DNA of 64,000 nucleotides from Linanthus parryae (GCA_023055425.1 JALGPY010000003.1:74747491-74811490); one strand, 5' to 3'. Numbered from the stretch's first letter, positions 1-11,226 are shown. A program made the numbers and translations. Notes: a model not told the origin generated them from the letters alone.

Positions 1-2153
1 AGGCCAAGGAAGATGAGACCCCAGTGTCCAGCAAGAAGGAGAAGAAGGCAGTGGAGAATGCACAAGAAAAACAGATGGGTATATAGATTGGTAGCCCCAA
101 GAAGACAAAGAAGAAGGCTAACAAAGCATACAAGGGCAGAGGAAAGGAAAATGTTACAGAGGATTAACCAGAAGATGAACCAGATGAGAACATAGAGAAG
201 GCACTGCAGATCCATTCAGAAAATAAGAAATCCATTGGTAAGAAATCAGCCCCTGATAGTACATGGTTCATTAGTAATGTTGCTAGAGATTAGTGGCTTG
301 ATGGATTTGCTTCTAGACCAGTTGCTTTCCGTAGTCTGGTTAGTATGCCTATGTTACATGGTATGAATCTGGAATGCATCAAAATTTTGAGAAAAAACTC
401 TCTTTGGTTTATTTTAAATCCACCAGAGTTAGCTTACCCTATACACACCAGATTCTTTTACCTGGACATGAAACAACTCAAAAAGTCTGCAAGTCTAGTG
501 AATCAGACTAAGGTTGCTAGCATTGACATGGAACTAGATCGCTGAGTTTGCAAATGTTCTAGGATGTCCCAAGAGATATGACACCAGTAACTGCCCTCCT
601 AAGAGTAAAGCCTGAAACTAGCAAAAGAATAGTTCTTTCTACAAATAACCCCTGCCTCATCTAAGCAGTGAACACACTCTGTGCTAACTGTTGAAGCCAA
701 AGTTTTGTTTACCATTTTTATGAGATGTGTGGTACCTAGGGAACACTCAAAGGAACTGGTAACTGATAGGGTGTTGTACTATATGTATTTGGTTATGCAT
801 GGTTATTAAATTTATCTTCCAAATATGGTGATGGAACACATGCTTTATAGCCAAACCAACCAGAGAAAACACCCTTTCCCATATGCCAACTTGCTCACCT
901 TATTCTTCCAACACTTTTAAATTCCAACTGATAGGGAACAATCAGTGACCACTAGTTTTAGTATGCCCAATGAGAAGGATTTTGAGAAGATTGGTGTCGT
1001 GAAAACCAGTGCTAAACTTTGGAAGTTATAGTCAGAATTGACAGAGGAAGAGTTGGGTTCCAAGAAATTTCTCAAAGCAAAATCTTTGATTCCCACTTCT
1101 AGCCAAACCTCTCAGTCTCAAGATAACCCCTTGACCCTCCAGTTGCTGAAAGAACTTCAGATGGATATTGATGAGGTAAAGGAGAAGCAACATGGGTTTG
1201 ACACTGATCTCAGACATGTGAAGTATATGGTTGAAAAAATGTTCAGGAGTATGACATTGTTTGATGTGGCTGCGGAAGTGTGTCAAGCTGAGAAGAGTAC
1301 CGAAAAGGCTGAATCAGCAAAGACCCAGTGAGCATTCAACTCCAGATAGGGTTGCTCAGGTCAAAGGTAAAGGCAAGTAGGTGGACATTGAACAAGTGTA
1401 TGAAGATTAAGAAGAAGACATTCCAGATTCAGGTGCACTGCTAATAGACCCCAAGAAGAAGAAACCTAAGAGCCCAATGTTGCAGAGATTATGACTACTG
1501 CTGATTTGTTTGAGGGAAAAGGTGAAAAAGATGACGATGTGGCTCAACAAGAAGAAGAACAGGATGATGAGGAAGATAGTTAGGAAGAGGATTCAGAGAA
1601 GCAAGGAGATGAAGACCCTACCCCTTAATTCTTGCCTACTCTTTCTTCTCTTTTTTCAAGGCCTTGAACTACTTTCCAAAGCCTTGAAAAATTTATCTTT
1701 CAAAAACTTTAATTTTTATAATCTTTCCAAACAATGATCCAACATATTCTCATTCTTTTTTGATGAAAGTAAAAAAGGGGAGAAATTTAGGTTTTATTTG
1801 TTTTGTTTTGTTTTTTCTTTTCTTTTTTTTTGTTTTTTTTTTTTTTTTTTTTTGCTGTTTAGGTGACTTGGTTTTGGTCAGTTAGGATTATCAAAAACTT
1901 TTTTGTTACTTGCTTTTTCAGTTAATAAGTTAAATCTTTTGTACATTATGTGTTAATTTTATATGATTAATTCTGCTATGTGTTAATGAGTATTTGTTGC
2001 CGAATAACTGTATCAAATAGACTGGAAGACAATGGGATTGTCTATCATCAAGGGAAATATTGCAAGTTCAATGTAGGTTCAAGACTTGAAATACCTAGTC
2101 TATGTCAAGGCCTTGAAACTGACTGAGCCTTATATGCATGAACTTAGGGGGAG
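1..2153 (+). mobile_element. Sirevirus-type copia internal region (env-like, degraded), left end outside window
   Basis: This is the 3' internal part of a Ty1-copia element of the Sirevirus type, running into the LTR that follows. Positions 1-200 encode a lysine/glutamate-rich stretch. Positions 290-620 resemble the plant transposon-protein fold seen in Sirevirus env-like ORFs: an SRPV segment, then hydrophobic and aromatic spacing, then a conserved LG(C/V)P turn, broken by stops. Positions 1038-1331 give an open stretch with a predicted coiled coil (LLKELQMDIDEVKEKQ). A further acidic/lysine-rich tail ends near 1620. No intact reading frame remains. The lineage assignment rests on the order env-like region, purine tract, LTR and on the LTR end; it is inference, not a database match. 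Confidence 0.55.
1771..1784 (+). other. Upstream polypurine tract-like site
   Basis: The purine run AAAAAAGGGGAGAA lies about 370 bases before the purine tract that abuts the 3' LTR. Sireviruses are known for extra purine tract copies upstream of the 3' LTR, so this may be a second one. A long T-rich stretch follows at 1800-1855. Confidence 0.35.
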
Positions 2154-3286
2154 TTTTTGATTCAGTTTGTACTCCTAAACCCCTGTGCTTGATCTATCAA
2201 TACTTGATGATGAAATACAAAGTATTTTGACATGTTTAACATTATCTAATCCATGTGTTTGACTTAGTTTTGCAGGGAAAGTTTATTTCCTATTTCACAT
2301 GATTTATTTCCTAACCTGAGTTTTGCAGTGAAGGAAATTATGAGATGATTAGATTCTGTAATCAATCTAATGACTGTAACAGCTTCTCAACAAGATTATG
2401 AACAAGATCAAATCATTATCCCTGAAGAAATTGAGCAACTATCCGTTCGAGAAGACTGTTAGAGAAGTCAAAGTTCTTTCCTACAAAATAGAAAAGTTTG
2501 TTGCTGAAAATCTTGAAGATTTGCAGATCAAATTAGCTATATAGAAGGAGCTCAGTTTGAAGCATTTTAAAAGAGAGAACACAACGGGCAAAAGCTAGAG
2601 ACACTCAAAATACATTCAAGGATTGTCAAGCAACAAAGGAGCAGATCATTTTCTCCCAATCCAAGCATTTTAAGAACACTGCACTTTCATTGCAGTCCCA
2701 CTCTCTGTGTTCTTCATTTCTGAAATCTATTTGTATATCATTCCTATACTACTTTTGTTTACATTCTCAAGGATTTTTGAAGGTGAACAATAGAAAATTC
2801 TTAGTTAATCAGATTGCTAGAGCAGGTACTAGATAGGTTAGTGAGAACCACAAGCCGTAACAGAGTAAGGCATCTCTCTGTGCTTGAGATCTAGGGTTTA
2901 GCTGTGGATTAATAATAATTGAGTTGAAAATCCTACAGGGAGAAGATCCCTGAGGTAGAGACGTAGTTCCAAGTGGACTGAACTATATATATCTTGTGTC
3001 TCTTGCATTACTTTTCAGTTACAAACTTAGAACTTTTGCAGCATTCAAAACAGTTTCATTTCAAGGATTTGAAACTCATTTCAAGTCCTTGAAATATACT
3101 TATTCTTCTGTTTACTCTAACTATTTTATTCCAAGGGCTTGAAACTCATTTCAAGGCCTTGAATCTCTTTACAAATCTTTTGAAACCACTATTCTTGCAA
3201 AGTTTGGCAAAAGTCTGCATACACTATTCACCCCCCCCCCTTCTAGAGTATTGATCCTGTATTTTTACCTATTGTACACCCCTTCA
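2154..3286 (+). mobile_element. 3' LTR of the Sirevirus-type copia element
   Basis: The purine tract AGGGGGAG at 2146-2153 directly precedes this block, which ends in CACCCCTTCA, as expected of an LTR. The end region (C10 run at 3231, then TTCTAGAGTATT) matches the end of the solo LTR at 25089-26589 almost base for base, so the two belong to related families. The middle shares a paragraph of similarity with that LTR (ATCTAGGG, GATCCCTGAGG, GGACTGAACT). TCAAGGCCTTGA-type palindromes occur here and just upstream. The start is set by the purine tract and could be off by a few bases. Confidence 0.65.
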
Positions 3287-3552
3287 GTATCAATCACAAT
3301 TTTCTTCTTTTAACTTGAAAATCATACAATAAAAGTTAGCTTAGTTTGTTATTTTCTTTAAGTCACTTGGTTGTGGGTGACGAACACTCAAAATTCAGAC
3401 AACTTCCTCCCGGTTACCTAAGCATCTTTTAATTGATTCTCAATTAGCTAATAATCATCTATTTCCCTCGGGTTTGATATTCGGATTTGTAAAATACTCT
3501 ACTTACTACTTGACTATACGCTTGCGTTTAAACGCATTAAGAATTCGCGTCA
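3287..3552. other. Unassigned retroelement-like spacer
   Basis: No coding signal is visible. The stretch around 3360-3550 (a TTCCCTCGGGTTTGATATTCGG segment, shown here in part as CCCTCGGGTTTGATATTC, then GCGTTTAAACGC and GAATTCGCGTCACA) has the flavour of the leader end of a plant Ty3-gypsy element. I cannot see a primer site or LTR boundary. Confidence 0.25.
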
Positions 3553-4287
3553 CACTTCTGGCATCAAACTTGCCAAAGTTATCCTTACCATTGTTGTGAA
3601 CAGAACCAGTACAGCCAAAAGGTTTGAAATAAATAATATTTGGCTTTCTCCATTTGAACAGTTCATAAAGAGTCTTATTCAAAACATGTTCAAAATATAG
3701 TTTGCTGTGTTGACAGCCTCTGGTCAAAAAGACTTTTGCAATTTGTTTTCCAAAAGCATTTTTCTAGACATATCCTCAAGAGTTATGTTTTTCCTTTCAA
3801 GTACACCATTTTCTTGAGGAGTTCTAGGAGCAAATAAGTTATGAGAAGTACCATATTTGGCACATAATAAATCAAACTCTAGTTGATCAAATTCTCTTTC
3901 ATGATCACTCCTTGTTAAAGCAATAGACATGTTTTTCAATCTTTGAAGCTCTTTACAAAGCTTTGAAAATTCAGATAAAGCTTCAGACTTTTCACTAAGA
4001 AACATAACCCAAGTAAATCTAGAGAAATCATCTACAATAACTATCATGTACTTCTTACCTTTTGGAGCTGGCACTCTCATAGGGCCACAAAGATCCATAT
4101 GAAATAATTCAAGAGGTCTAGTTGTACTTACATAGTTCTTTGGCTTGAATGAGCTTCTTGTCTTCTTTCCTTGAGCACAAGTCTTGCACACTTCTTTATT
4201 TTTAACTTGATGGAGGGTGATCCTCTAACCAAGTCTTTATAAACTAGTTTGTTCTGTGTATGCAAAACATAATGTCCAAAAGATGAG
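3553..4287 (-). pseudogene. Inverted Sirevirus-type integrase fragment (frameshifted)
   Basis: Read on the minus strand, this encodes a copia integrase piece. From right to left it has part of the pre-integrase region (CKTCAQGKK), the first catalytic region HMDLCGP, then KKYMIVIVDDFSRFTWVMF, a degenerate second region (SDHEREF where SD.G.EF is usual), and the third region PQENGVLERKN. A frameshift near 4195 splits the pre-integrase zinc part, another near 3724 splits the C-terminal part, and similarity stops near 3553. The KGKKY...DDFSRFTW wording is typical of the Sirevirus clade and differs from the Angela-type pieces to the right. It is a dead fragment with breakpoints on both sides. Confidence 0.8.
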
Positions 4288-6515
4288 TATCTTAGAGAGT
4301 GTGGGATAGTATCCCATCTCACTCCACCCGGAACGCCACAACGGAATGGCGTGTCCGAGAGGAGGAATCGCACGCTATTAAATATGGTGCGATCTATGAT
4401 GTCTCAAACAGATCTTCCGATATCCTTTTGAGGACATGCTCTAATGACGGCAGCTTTTACCATTAACCGCGTTCCATCCAAATCAGTCATGAAGACACCA
4501 TATGAGATATGGACTGGGAAGCGTCCTATAGTATCGTTTATGAGGATTTGGGGCTGCTATGTCTATGTAAAACGTTTAAAAACAGACAAGCTCGGGCCCA
4601 AAGCGGATAAGTATAACTTTGTGGGATATCCTAAGAAAACTAAAGGATATTATTTCTACAATCCCACCGAGAACAAAGTGTTTTTTGCTCGGACCGGCGT
4701 GTTTCTAGAAAGAGAGTTTGTCTCTAAAGAAGCAAGTGGGAGGGCTGTAGAACTTAAAGAAATTCAAGAACCACAAATCACTGAACCGATGATGGACATG
4801 AGCAGGAATCGCAAGCAGTTGAGGAAGAACTTGTTCACGTGACGCAGGGACTCCGTAGATCAGGAAGAGTGCGTCATGAGCCAGAGAGGTATGGACTTCT
4901 CGTGACTGCGCCCGATGACGTACCACTCATGGATGATGAGCTTGCAAACTACGGGGAAGCCATGAAAGGCCCAGACTCTAAGAAGTGGCTAGAATCCATG
5001 AGATCCGAAATGAATTCCATGTAGACCAACAAAGTATGAACTTTGGTGGAACCACCTGAAGGGGCTTGGCCCATAGGGTGCAAGTGGGTCTTCAAGAAGA
5101 AGACCGACATGGATGGCAAGGTAGTTTCCTATAAGGGGCGATTGGTAGCCAAAGGGAATAGACATATTCATGGTATTGACTATGATGAGACCTTTTCACC
5201 AGTCGCCATGACTAAATCCATTCGAATCCTACTTGCTATTGCAGCATACTACAACTATGAGATTTGGCAGATGGATGTCAAAACAGCGTTCCTTTATGGG
5301 AACCTCCTCGAGGATGTGTACATGAAACAACAAGAGGGTTTTGAGGATCCGGAAAATGCCAGTAAATTCTGTAAGCTGCAATAATCCATTTATGGATTAA
5401 AGCAAGCTTCTAGGAGTTGGAATCGACGTTTTGATGACGCAGTCAAAGGGTTTGGCTCATCAAGAACGAAGATGAGCCTTGTGTTTACAAGAAGGTTAGT
5501 GGGAGCTCTGTAGTATTTATGGTCTTGTATGTGGATGAAATACTAATCATTGGCAACGACATTCCTACTTTGCAATATGTTAAATATTGGCTAGGAAAGT
5601 GCTTTGAAATGAAGGACTTAGGATACGCAGCCTATATACTTGGTATAAATATCTATAGGGATAGATCTCGAAGGTTTCTCGGCATAAGTCAAAGTACATA
5701 TATAGACAAGGTGTTGAAGAGGTTCAACATGCAAGATTCCAAGAAGGAATTCTTTCCCATGTCACATGGAGTCACTCTTTCCAAGGATTAATGTCCCTCC
5801 AATGAGATTGAGAAGGAATGCATGAGTAGGATACCCTATGCTTCGGCCATAGGATCCATCATGTACGCCATGTTGTGTACTAGACCAGATGTATCATACA
5901 CGTTGAGTATGGTGAGAAAATACCAGTCCAATCCGGGTGAGAGTCACTGGATTGCTGTCAAGAACATCCTAAAGTACTTGAGAAGAAATAAGGATGTGTT
6001 CTTGATATTTGGAGGTATGGAAGAGCTAAGTGTAAAGGGTTACGCTGATGCGAGCTTCCAAACCGACAAAGATGACTACAGATCGCAGTCTGGATACGTG
6101 TTTTGCTTGAATGGAGGAGTTGTGAGCTGGAAGAGTTCCAAGCAAGGGACAGTTGCTGATTCTAAACAGAAGCTGAGTACATTGCTGCTGCGGAAGCAGC
6201 AAAAGAGGCAGTTTGGATAAAGAAGTTTATCACTGAGCTCGGTGTGGTCCCTAGCATCGTGATCCCATAGTGTTGTACTGCGACAACTCTGGGGCGACCG
6301 CACAAGCCAAGGAACCAAGATCACACCAAAAATCAAAGCATGTACTTAGGAGATTCCATCTTATTCGTGATATGATCGATCGAGGAGATGTGAAGATGTG
6401 CAAGGTTCCAACGAATGACAATCTTTCAGATCCGCTCACAAAACCTCTTGCGCAGCGAAAGCATGAAGGGCACGCCATATCTATAGGCATACGAGATGCG
6501 CCAGATTGGCTCTAG
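4288..6515 (+). pseudogene. Angela/Tork-type copia gag-pol remnant: integrase tail, reverse transcriptase, RNase H
   Basis: The fragment starts abruptly inside the integrase (TTAGAGAGTGTGG matches the complete copy at 34325) and runs through the integrase C-terminus, reverse transcriptase and RNase H to a TAG at 6513-6515. Recognisable pieces are INRVPSKSVMKTPYE, GCKWVFKKK, HGIDYDETFSPVA, WQMDVKTAFLYGN, LYVDEILIIGND, CTRPDVSYTL and DPLTKPLA. Several stops and frameshifts (near 4840, 5024, 5384, 5790 and 6220) break it. The catalytic YVDD box reads YVDE, so the enzyme would be dead even without the breaks. The homologous and more complete copy is at 32606-36513. Confidence 0.85.
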
Positions 6516-6529
6516 TGAAAGTGGGAGAC

Positions 6530-7979
6530 TGTTGGAATAGATTCCCTAGAGGCAATCGTATGTTTAGTATGAACATTGTTTTTGGCTAGAATATTCATTC
6601 CTTATATATTGAGATATTTAATATAATGAAGTCCTTAGATACAATATGTTGTTTATCTTAAATATCCCTAGTCCACTATATTGATTAATAGGACGATCAA
6701 ATATAGACTAGTATGTGGGTAGATTGATATGGAGATATCAAGTCTAACACATGGGCATGCATTAGGAGTAATGGCATACTGGATTGACCCATAACGAGAA
6801 GGATACATTAGATTATGTTGAAGTCACAATCGCTTCTCGTAGTGCTAGTATAATTGCAATCCTTAGACTTGAAGTCGCTAGATACTCTAGTTGTGGAATA
6901 TTGTGCTTTGATGTTATCAAACGTTACACCGTAACTGGGTAATGATAAATATAGCTATCGGGCATGATAGGAAGCAAGCTTAGAGATCGTAGTGATGTAG
7001 ATAGGATTTGTCCCTCCCACATAATGGGAGTAAATATCAACGGCCACTCAAGGGATGAGGCTTATTGAATGTCTGGCCAGACTCAGATAAATCAATATGG
7101 AGATATTGATGTTATCTGCTCTCATAAGGATATTCCCAGGATCGAGGAACTATGGATTGGATATACAAGTGTGACTATTTATGTCTCGTGTCCAATCTGG
7201 ATATAGAGACAAAGGGAAAGTGCAATATAAGATATTGGGCACAAGATGTTTGTCGGGATCACTGACTATTTCTATTAGTTGGGTGGCATGGATATGTTGC
7301 TAGACACCGCTCCATGTTAGTAATAAGTTACTACCAACTAAGTAGAAATCTATGGGGTCACACGTCAAATAGAGTAGAACTAGATTTGGGATTAATTAAA
7401 ATGATTAATTAATAAGAAGTATCATTATGCAATGGCTTGCAAACTTAGTAGGACTAATATGCAAGGAAGGTACTAATCCAAGTTCATGGAGAACTATGAA
7501 GGACCTTTATGGAAACAACGAGGAGTTGTTGGAGTATATAAAGGAGGCTCTAGCTTCCTTCTCACTAAGTGAATGTTATTAGACATACCACAAGAGAGTG
7601 GGAGAGAGCAAAAGAGAGAGCAAGACAAGACTTAGAGGCGCACGCCCCCTGGGCGTCCGCCCCCCCCCCCCCCTCCTTCTCGTCGGCGCCAAAGAGGAGG
7701 CTGAAGCCCTCCTTTTTTCACCTCGTTGCTTGATTCCTTCTTCCCTCTTCCTCCGGTTCAAACTAGCACTTGTTGAACGAAGAATCTAGATCTCACCTCT
7801 AGACGTGGATCAACCGTAGAGACGAGGACATCATTCTTCGTGTGATCTCTCAAACCAAAAGGTACACAATACTATGTCCCTTATCATGTTATGATATCTC
7901 CTCCTAACGATTCGTGGTGGGCTTTGAGTAGGATTAAGTTTTTGTTATTCCGCTGCGTTACCTATGTCAAAACCCAACA
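6530..7979 (+). mobile_element. 3' LTR of the Angela-type copia fragment
   Basis: This LTR begins TGTTGGAATAG directly after the purine tract AAAGTGGGAGAC and ends CCCAACA. It is homologous end to end to the LTR at 29503-30927. The C-rich run at 7660-7673 sits in a GC-rich transcribed part. The next base already belongs to an inverted copia piece, so the right flank is not the original target. Confidence 0.85.
7535..7544 (+). promoter_or_regulatory. LTR TATA box
   Basis: TATATAAAGG lies about 1 kb into the LTR. The same box is found at the matching place in the other copies, at 30496-30505 and about 37520-37529. It is the probable promoter of this retrotransposon family. Confidence 0.6.
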
Positions 7980-9715
7980 CTCTGGCCCCTGAAGTATCCT
8001 ACCTTACCTACGAAGCTCTTTCATGTTACTTAAGCAGGTTGCTCCACAACATCTTGTGGTTCCTGCTCATGTTCCATCATAGGATCAGCTCTTTGTGGTT
8101 TTTGGACCTCTTTAAGTTCTACATTCATCCCACTGGCTTCTTTGGAGACAAAATTTCTTTCTAGAAACACACCGATACGAGCAACAAACACTTTGTTCTC
8201 GGTTGGATTGTAGAAATAATATCATTTCGTTTCCTTAGGATATCCCGCAAATTTAAACTTGTCTGACTTGGGTCCGAGTTTATCTGACTGTAAACGTTTT
8301 ACATAAAAATCTCATGAACGACACAATGGGACGCCTCCCCGTCCATATCTCATATGGCGTCTTCATGACTGATTTGGATGGAAAACAGTTAAAGGTAAAT
8401 GTAATTTTTAATAAAGCATGGCCCCAAAATGGAATTGGAAGATCTGTATGACTCATCATAGATCGAACCATGTCCAACAGGGTTCTATTTCTCCTATCAG
8501 ACACACCATTCCATTATGGTGTTCCAGGTAGAGTGAGTTGGGATAAGATCCCACACTCTCTAAGATAGTCATCAAACTCTTGACTTAAGTAGTCTCCTCC
8601 ACGATCTGATCGTAGAGCCTTAATACTTTTTCCAATATGGTTCTCCACTTCATTGTTGAATTTTTTGAGCTTTTCAAAGGATTCGGATATGTTCTTCATA
8701 AGATACACAAATCCATATCTACTGAATTCATTTGTAAATGTAATGAATTAAGGATAACCACCTCTAGCGGGTGTGGCCAATGGTCCTAACACATCAGTAT
8801 GTATGAGTGCCAATACCTCACTCGTCCTCTCACATTTATTCGTGAAAGGGGACATAGTCATTTTTCCCAATAAACAAGCTTCACATGTCTCATATGATTC
8901 ATAATTAAGTGAGTCCAGGAGTCCATCCTCATGGAGCCTGGAGATGCATTTTTCATTTATATGGCCTAAACGATAATGCCAAAGGTATGTGGGATTTAAA
9001 TCGTTAGATTTAATCCTCTTAGTATGTATGTCATAGACGAAATTATCTATATCAAGGATATACAACCGATTAGAAAAAAAGTGCATTACAATAATGCATT
9101 CTATCAAAATAAACGGAGCAACACGTGTCCTTTATAATGACAGAAAAACCTTTCTTGTCCAAACAAGAAATAGAAGTAATGTTCCTACTCATAGCAGTAC
9201 ATAACAACAATTGTCTAATTCTAAAATAAGTCCAGAAGGTAAATGTATCACATAAGTCCCTACGGCTAATGAAGTAAACCTTGCTCTATTCCCAATGCGT
9301 AGGTCAATCTCCCCTTAAGCTATGCGTATGCTTCTCTTTAGATCATGTACATTTCGAAAAATGTGAGATCCCCATCCAGTATCCAATACCAAGAAGAAGA
9401 GATAGACAAATTGACATCTATAACGAAAATTTCTAGTTTTGGAATCATTATTTCAAGCTTTTTCTCTTCCAGGTACTTTGGCAGTTCGTCTTCTAGTGGC
9501 CAGTCTGACTACAATAGTGACATGGGCCCTCAGCAATTCTACCAGCAGGCTTCAAGGCAATTTCCTTGGACTTTGCAACTACCTTACTCTTTCCTTTAGG
9601 GTTTTGAGCAACCTTCTTGCTCTTAGCATTATTGAACATAATTATGGCCTTTCAATTACATTTCATAACACTCTGTTCAGCGGTCCTCAACATATTGATG
9701 TAACAAACTTTTGAA
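7980..9715 (-). pseudogene. Inverted Angela-type copia fragment: gag zinc knuckle, protease, integrase
   Basis: Read on the minus strand from 9715 to 7980 it contains the end of gag, a damaged zinc knuckle (CHYCSQTGH, followed by an in-frame stop) near 9500-9550, traces of protease, and the pre-integrase domain (LWHYRLGHINEKCISRLH) at 8748-9107. Integrase follows, with IHTDVLGP, SDRGGDYLSQEF and ERRNRTLLDMVRSMM counterparts, then the integrase C-terminus. It ends inside the linker before reverse transcriptase, exactly where the neighbouring LTR stops. Frameshifts occur near 8510, 8730 and 9110. It belongs to the same family as the copies at 4288 and 32606. Confidence 0.8.
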
Positions 9716-10208
9716 TGTATGCTTTTTATATCTTCTTTTATATTTAAGTAATTTGTTTAATTTTAACGGGACAATTCTAAAAGAGGTGAAAGTGACAACT
9801 AAATTATGTTATTAAGTTTAGTGTGCTAACCCGAATCAAGTCGTACCGGAATTGATTTTTTTTTTTAATTTTTTACCGGAATTAATTTTTTTGAATTTGG
9901 ACTTAGACGGACTAACCATGCTCCTAATTCGACTGAGCTGGATGTGAGGACCCTCTACAGAACTCCGGTTTGGGCTAGAATTGGCGCGTCAACCTGCCCA
10001 TTGCAGTCCTATCAATATGAGCATGACTTGTGCATTTTTGCTTATATGGATCATTCAGAAGCATCCTCGAGAAGAAGTCAAAGAAACTTGTTGAGACCAA
10101 AACAAAATAAATAAACAATGGAAATGTATTTTGTTTACTCAACAACCTACTTGGAGCTGTCACTCATCTCTTGTCATCAGTTACAATCTTCTCATGACTC
10201 TCTCAAAC
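9716..10208 (+). promoter_or_regulatory. Upstream region of the proline-rich protein gene
   Basis: No coding signal. It is AT-rich with T runs near 9855. A weak TATA-like ATAAATAA lies near 10107-10114, about 100 bases before the chosen start codon, and a pyrimidine-rich probable 5' UTR (CACTCATCTCTTGTCATC) follows. The promoter is proposed from position only. Confidence 0.35.
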
Positions 10209-10637
10209 ATGGCTCCAAACCTCAACCGACTCCTATCCGGTGCTCTCATCATCATCCTCTCCGTAGTCCTCTGCTTTCCGGCCACAGCTTCCTCCCAAGA
10301 GTGTCCATACCCATGCTACCCTCCACCGACCGGACCCGGAACCACCACCCCATCAACCCCGCCCTCAGCCACCATCACACCACCCTCCCAAACGCTGCCT
10401 TACAACCCATTTCCTCCAGCCTTTTACCCACCACCAACAAGTGGCTCTTTCCCTTACTCACCACCCTTTATTGGGACCTCTCCTCCACCACCTGACCCTA
10501 TGGTGCCCTGGTTCCCTTACTACTACAGGAAGCCTCCTCATCAGTCTGACCAGTCCTCTACTGAAGCTGTAGCTGCTCATGGAGTCTCGGCAATCATGTT
10601 CGCGGTAGCTGTAACCTATCTGACCAGTTTTCTGTAA
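10209..10637 (+). CDS. Secreted proline-rich (hydroxyproline-rich glycoprotein / extensin-like) protein, probably GPI-anchored
   Basis: Single-exon gene of 142 residues. Residues 1-29 form a signal peptide with a hydrophobic core (LSGALIIILSVVLCF) and a likely cleavage after ATAS. The mature part opens with ECPYPCYPPP, then has proline-rich repeats (PPSATITPPS, FYPPPTSGSFPYSPPF, TSPPPPDPMVPWFPYYY). These are sites for proline hydroxylation and arabinogalactan-type glycosylation. The tail is a small-residue stretch followed by a hydrophobic end (SAIMFAVAVTYLTSFL), the pattern of a GPI-anchor signal. The predicted place is the outer plasma membrane or wall. I chose the ATG at 10209 because its context AAACATGG is strong; in-frame ATGs at 10131 and 10194 would add 26 or 5 residues without improving the signal peptide. 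The Cys-x-Tyr-Pro-Cys opening is typical of a plant family of short proline-rich wall proteins. Exact function is unknown. Confidence 0.88.
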   Translation: MAPNLNRLLSGALIIILSVVLCFPATASSQECPYPCYPPPTGPGTTTPSTPPSATITPPSQTLPYNPFPPAFYPPPTSGSFPYSPPFIGTSPPPPDPMVPWFPYYYRKPPHQSDQSSTEAVAAHGVSAIMFAVAVTYLTSFL

Positions 10638-10900
10638 TCCTTTTCGCTTTGTTTAGCACGAAATAAGTTATATGTAACTGAGGGGGGTTTTTTGTTGGTG
10701 ATTACATGTAGAAACCTTGGTGCTTTTGTATTGCTGAGATCAGGTCAATGGCATGTGTGTTCACTAAGTGAATGAAGAAAAAATAGAGTTCTTTTCTTTG
10801 TTCTTGAAGATGATATTGCCAGGTTTGTTTGCTATGCACATCAAGATTTTTCTCAGTTGGTTTTATTCTAATTATGAGAATATGCATTCTTCTGGCCGGT
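10638..10900 (+). other. 3' UTR and downstream spacer of the proline-rich gene
   Basis: No further coding signal. T-rich and AT-rich sequence with an AATAAG near 10661 could serve polyadenylation. A G run followed by T7 lies at 10681-10694. Confidence 0.35.
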
Positions 10901-10916
10901 TAAAATTTGTGACAGG

Positions 10917-11226
10917 GAAACAGCGAAACTGTGGATAGATCCGAAAATGGGGACACCATTCGCCAAATCCACAATCTTGTCCCTCGTTTTGATAGTATGG
11001 TTTTCACATTTAGCCCTCAAACCACTAATCTTGTAGCACATGAGTTTGCGAAGTACGGTCTTTCACTACCAAACAAATATGTTTGGATAGGTAGTAACCC
11101 CGTGTGGGCCCAGCAGCTAATTCAGCAAGATGTTATTAGGATGAATATTTTTTTTTTTTTTAGAGTAAGGATGAATATTTCTTCCTCTTCATATTAATAG
11201 AAGTTTATCTTCCTCTCAAAAAAAAT
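10917..11226 (+). mobile_element. 5'-truncated LINE tail (RNase H end plus A-rich tail)
   Basis: An open stretch from 10931 ends with the wording of the RNase H-like domain found at the 3' end of plant L1-type LINEs (RFDSMVFTFSPQTTNLVAHEFAKYGLSLPN, with W...P.W after it; the quoted block is the diagnostic part, key residues F, R/T, N, AHE.AK). A 3' UTR follows, then TAATAGAAGTTTATCTTCC and an A7 tail at 11220-11226. Imperfect matching flanks, AAAATTTGTGACAGGG at 10902-10917 and AAAATTACGACAGGG at 11222-11236, look like the target duplication of a severely 5'-truncated insertion. Confidence 0.65.

Noticed and set aside
10118..10495. Second open frame overlapping the proline-rich gene
   Set aside because: An out-of-frame shadow; the other frame has a signal peptide, proline repeats and a plausible GPI-anchor signal.
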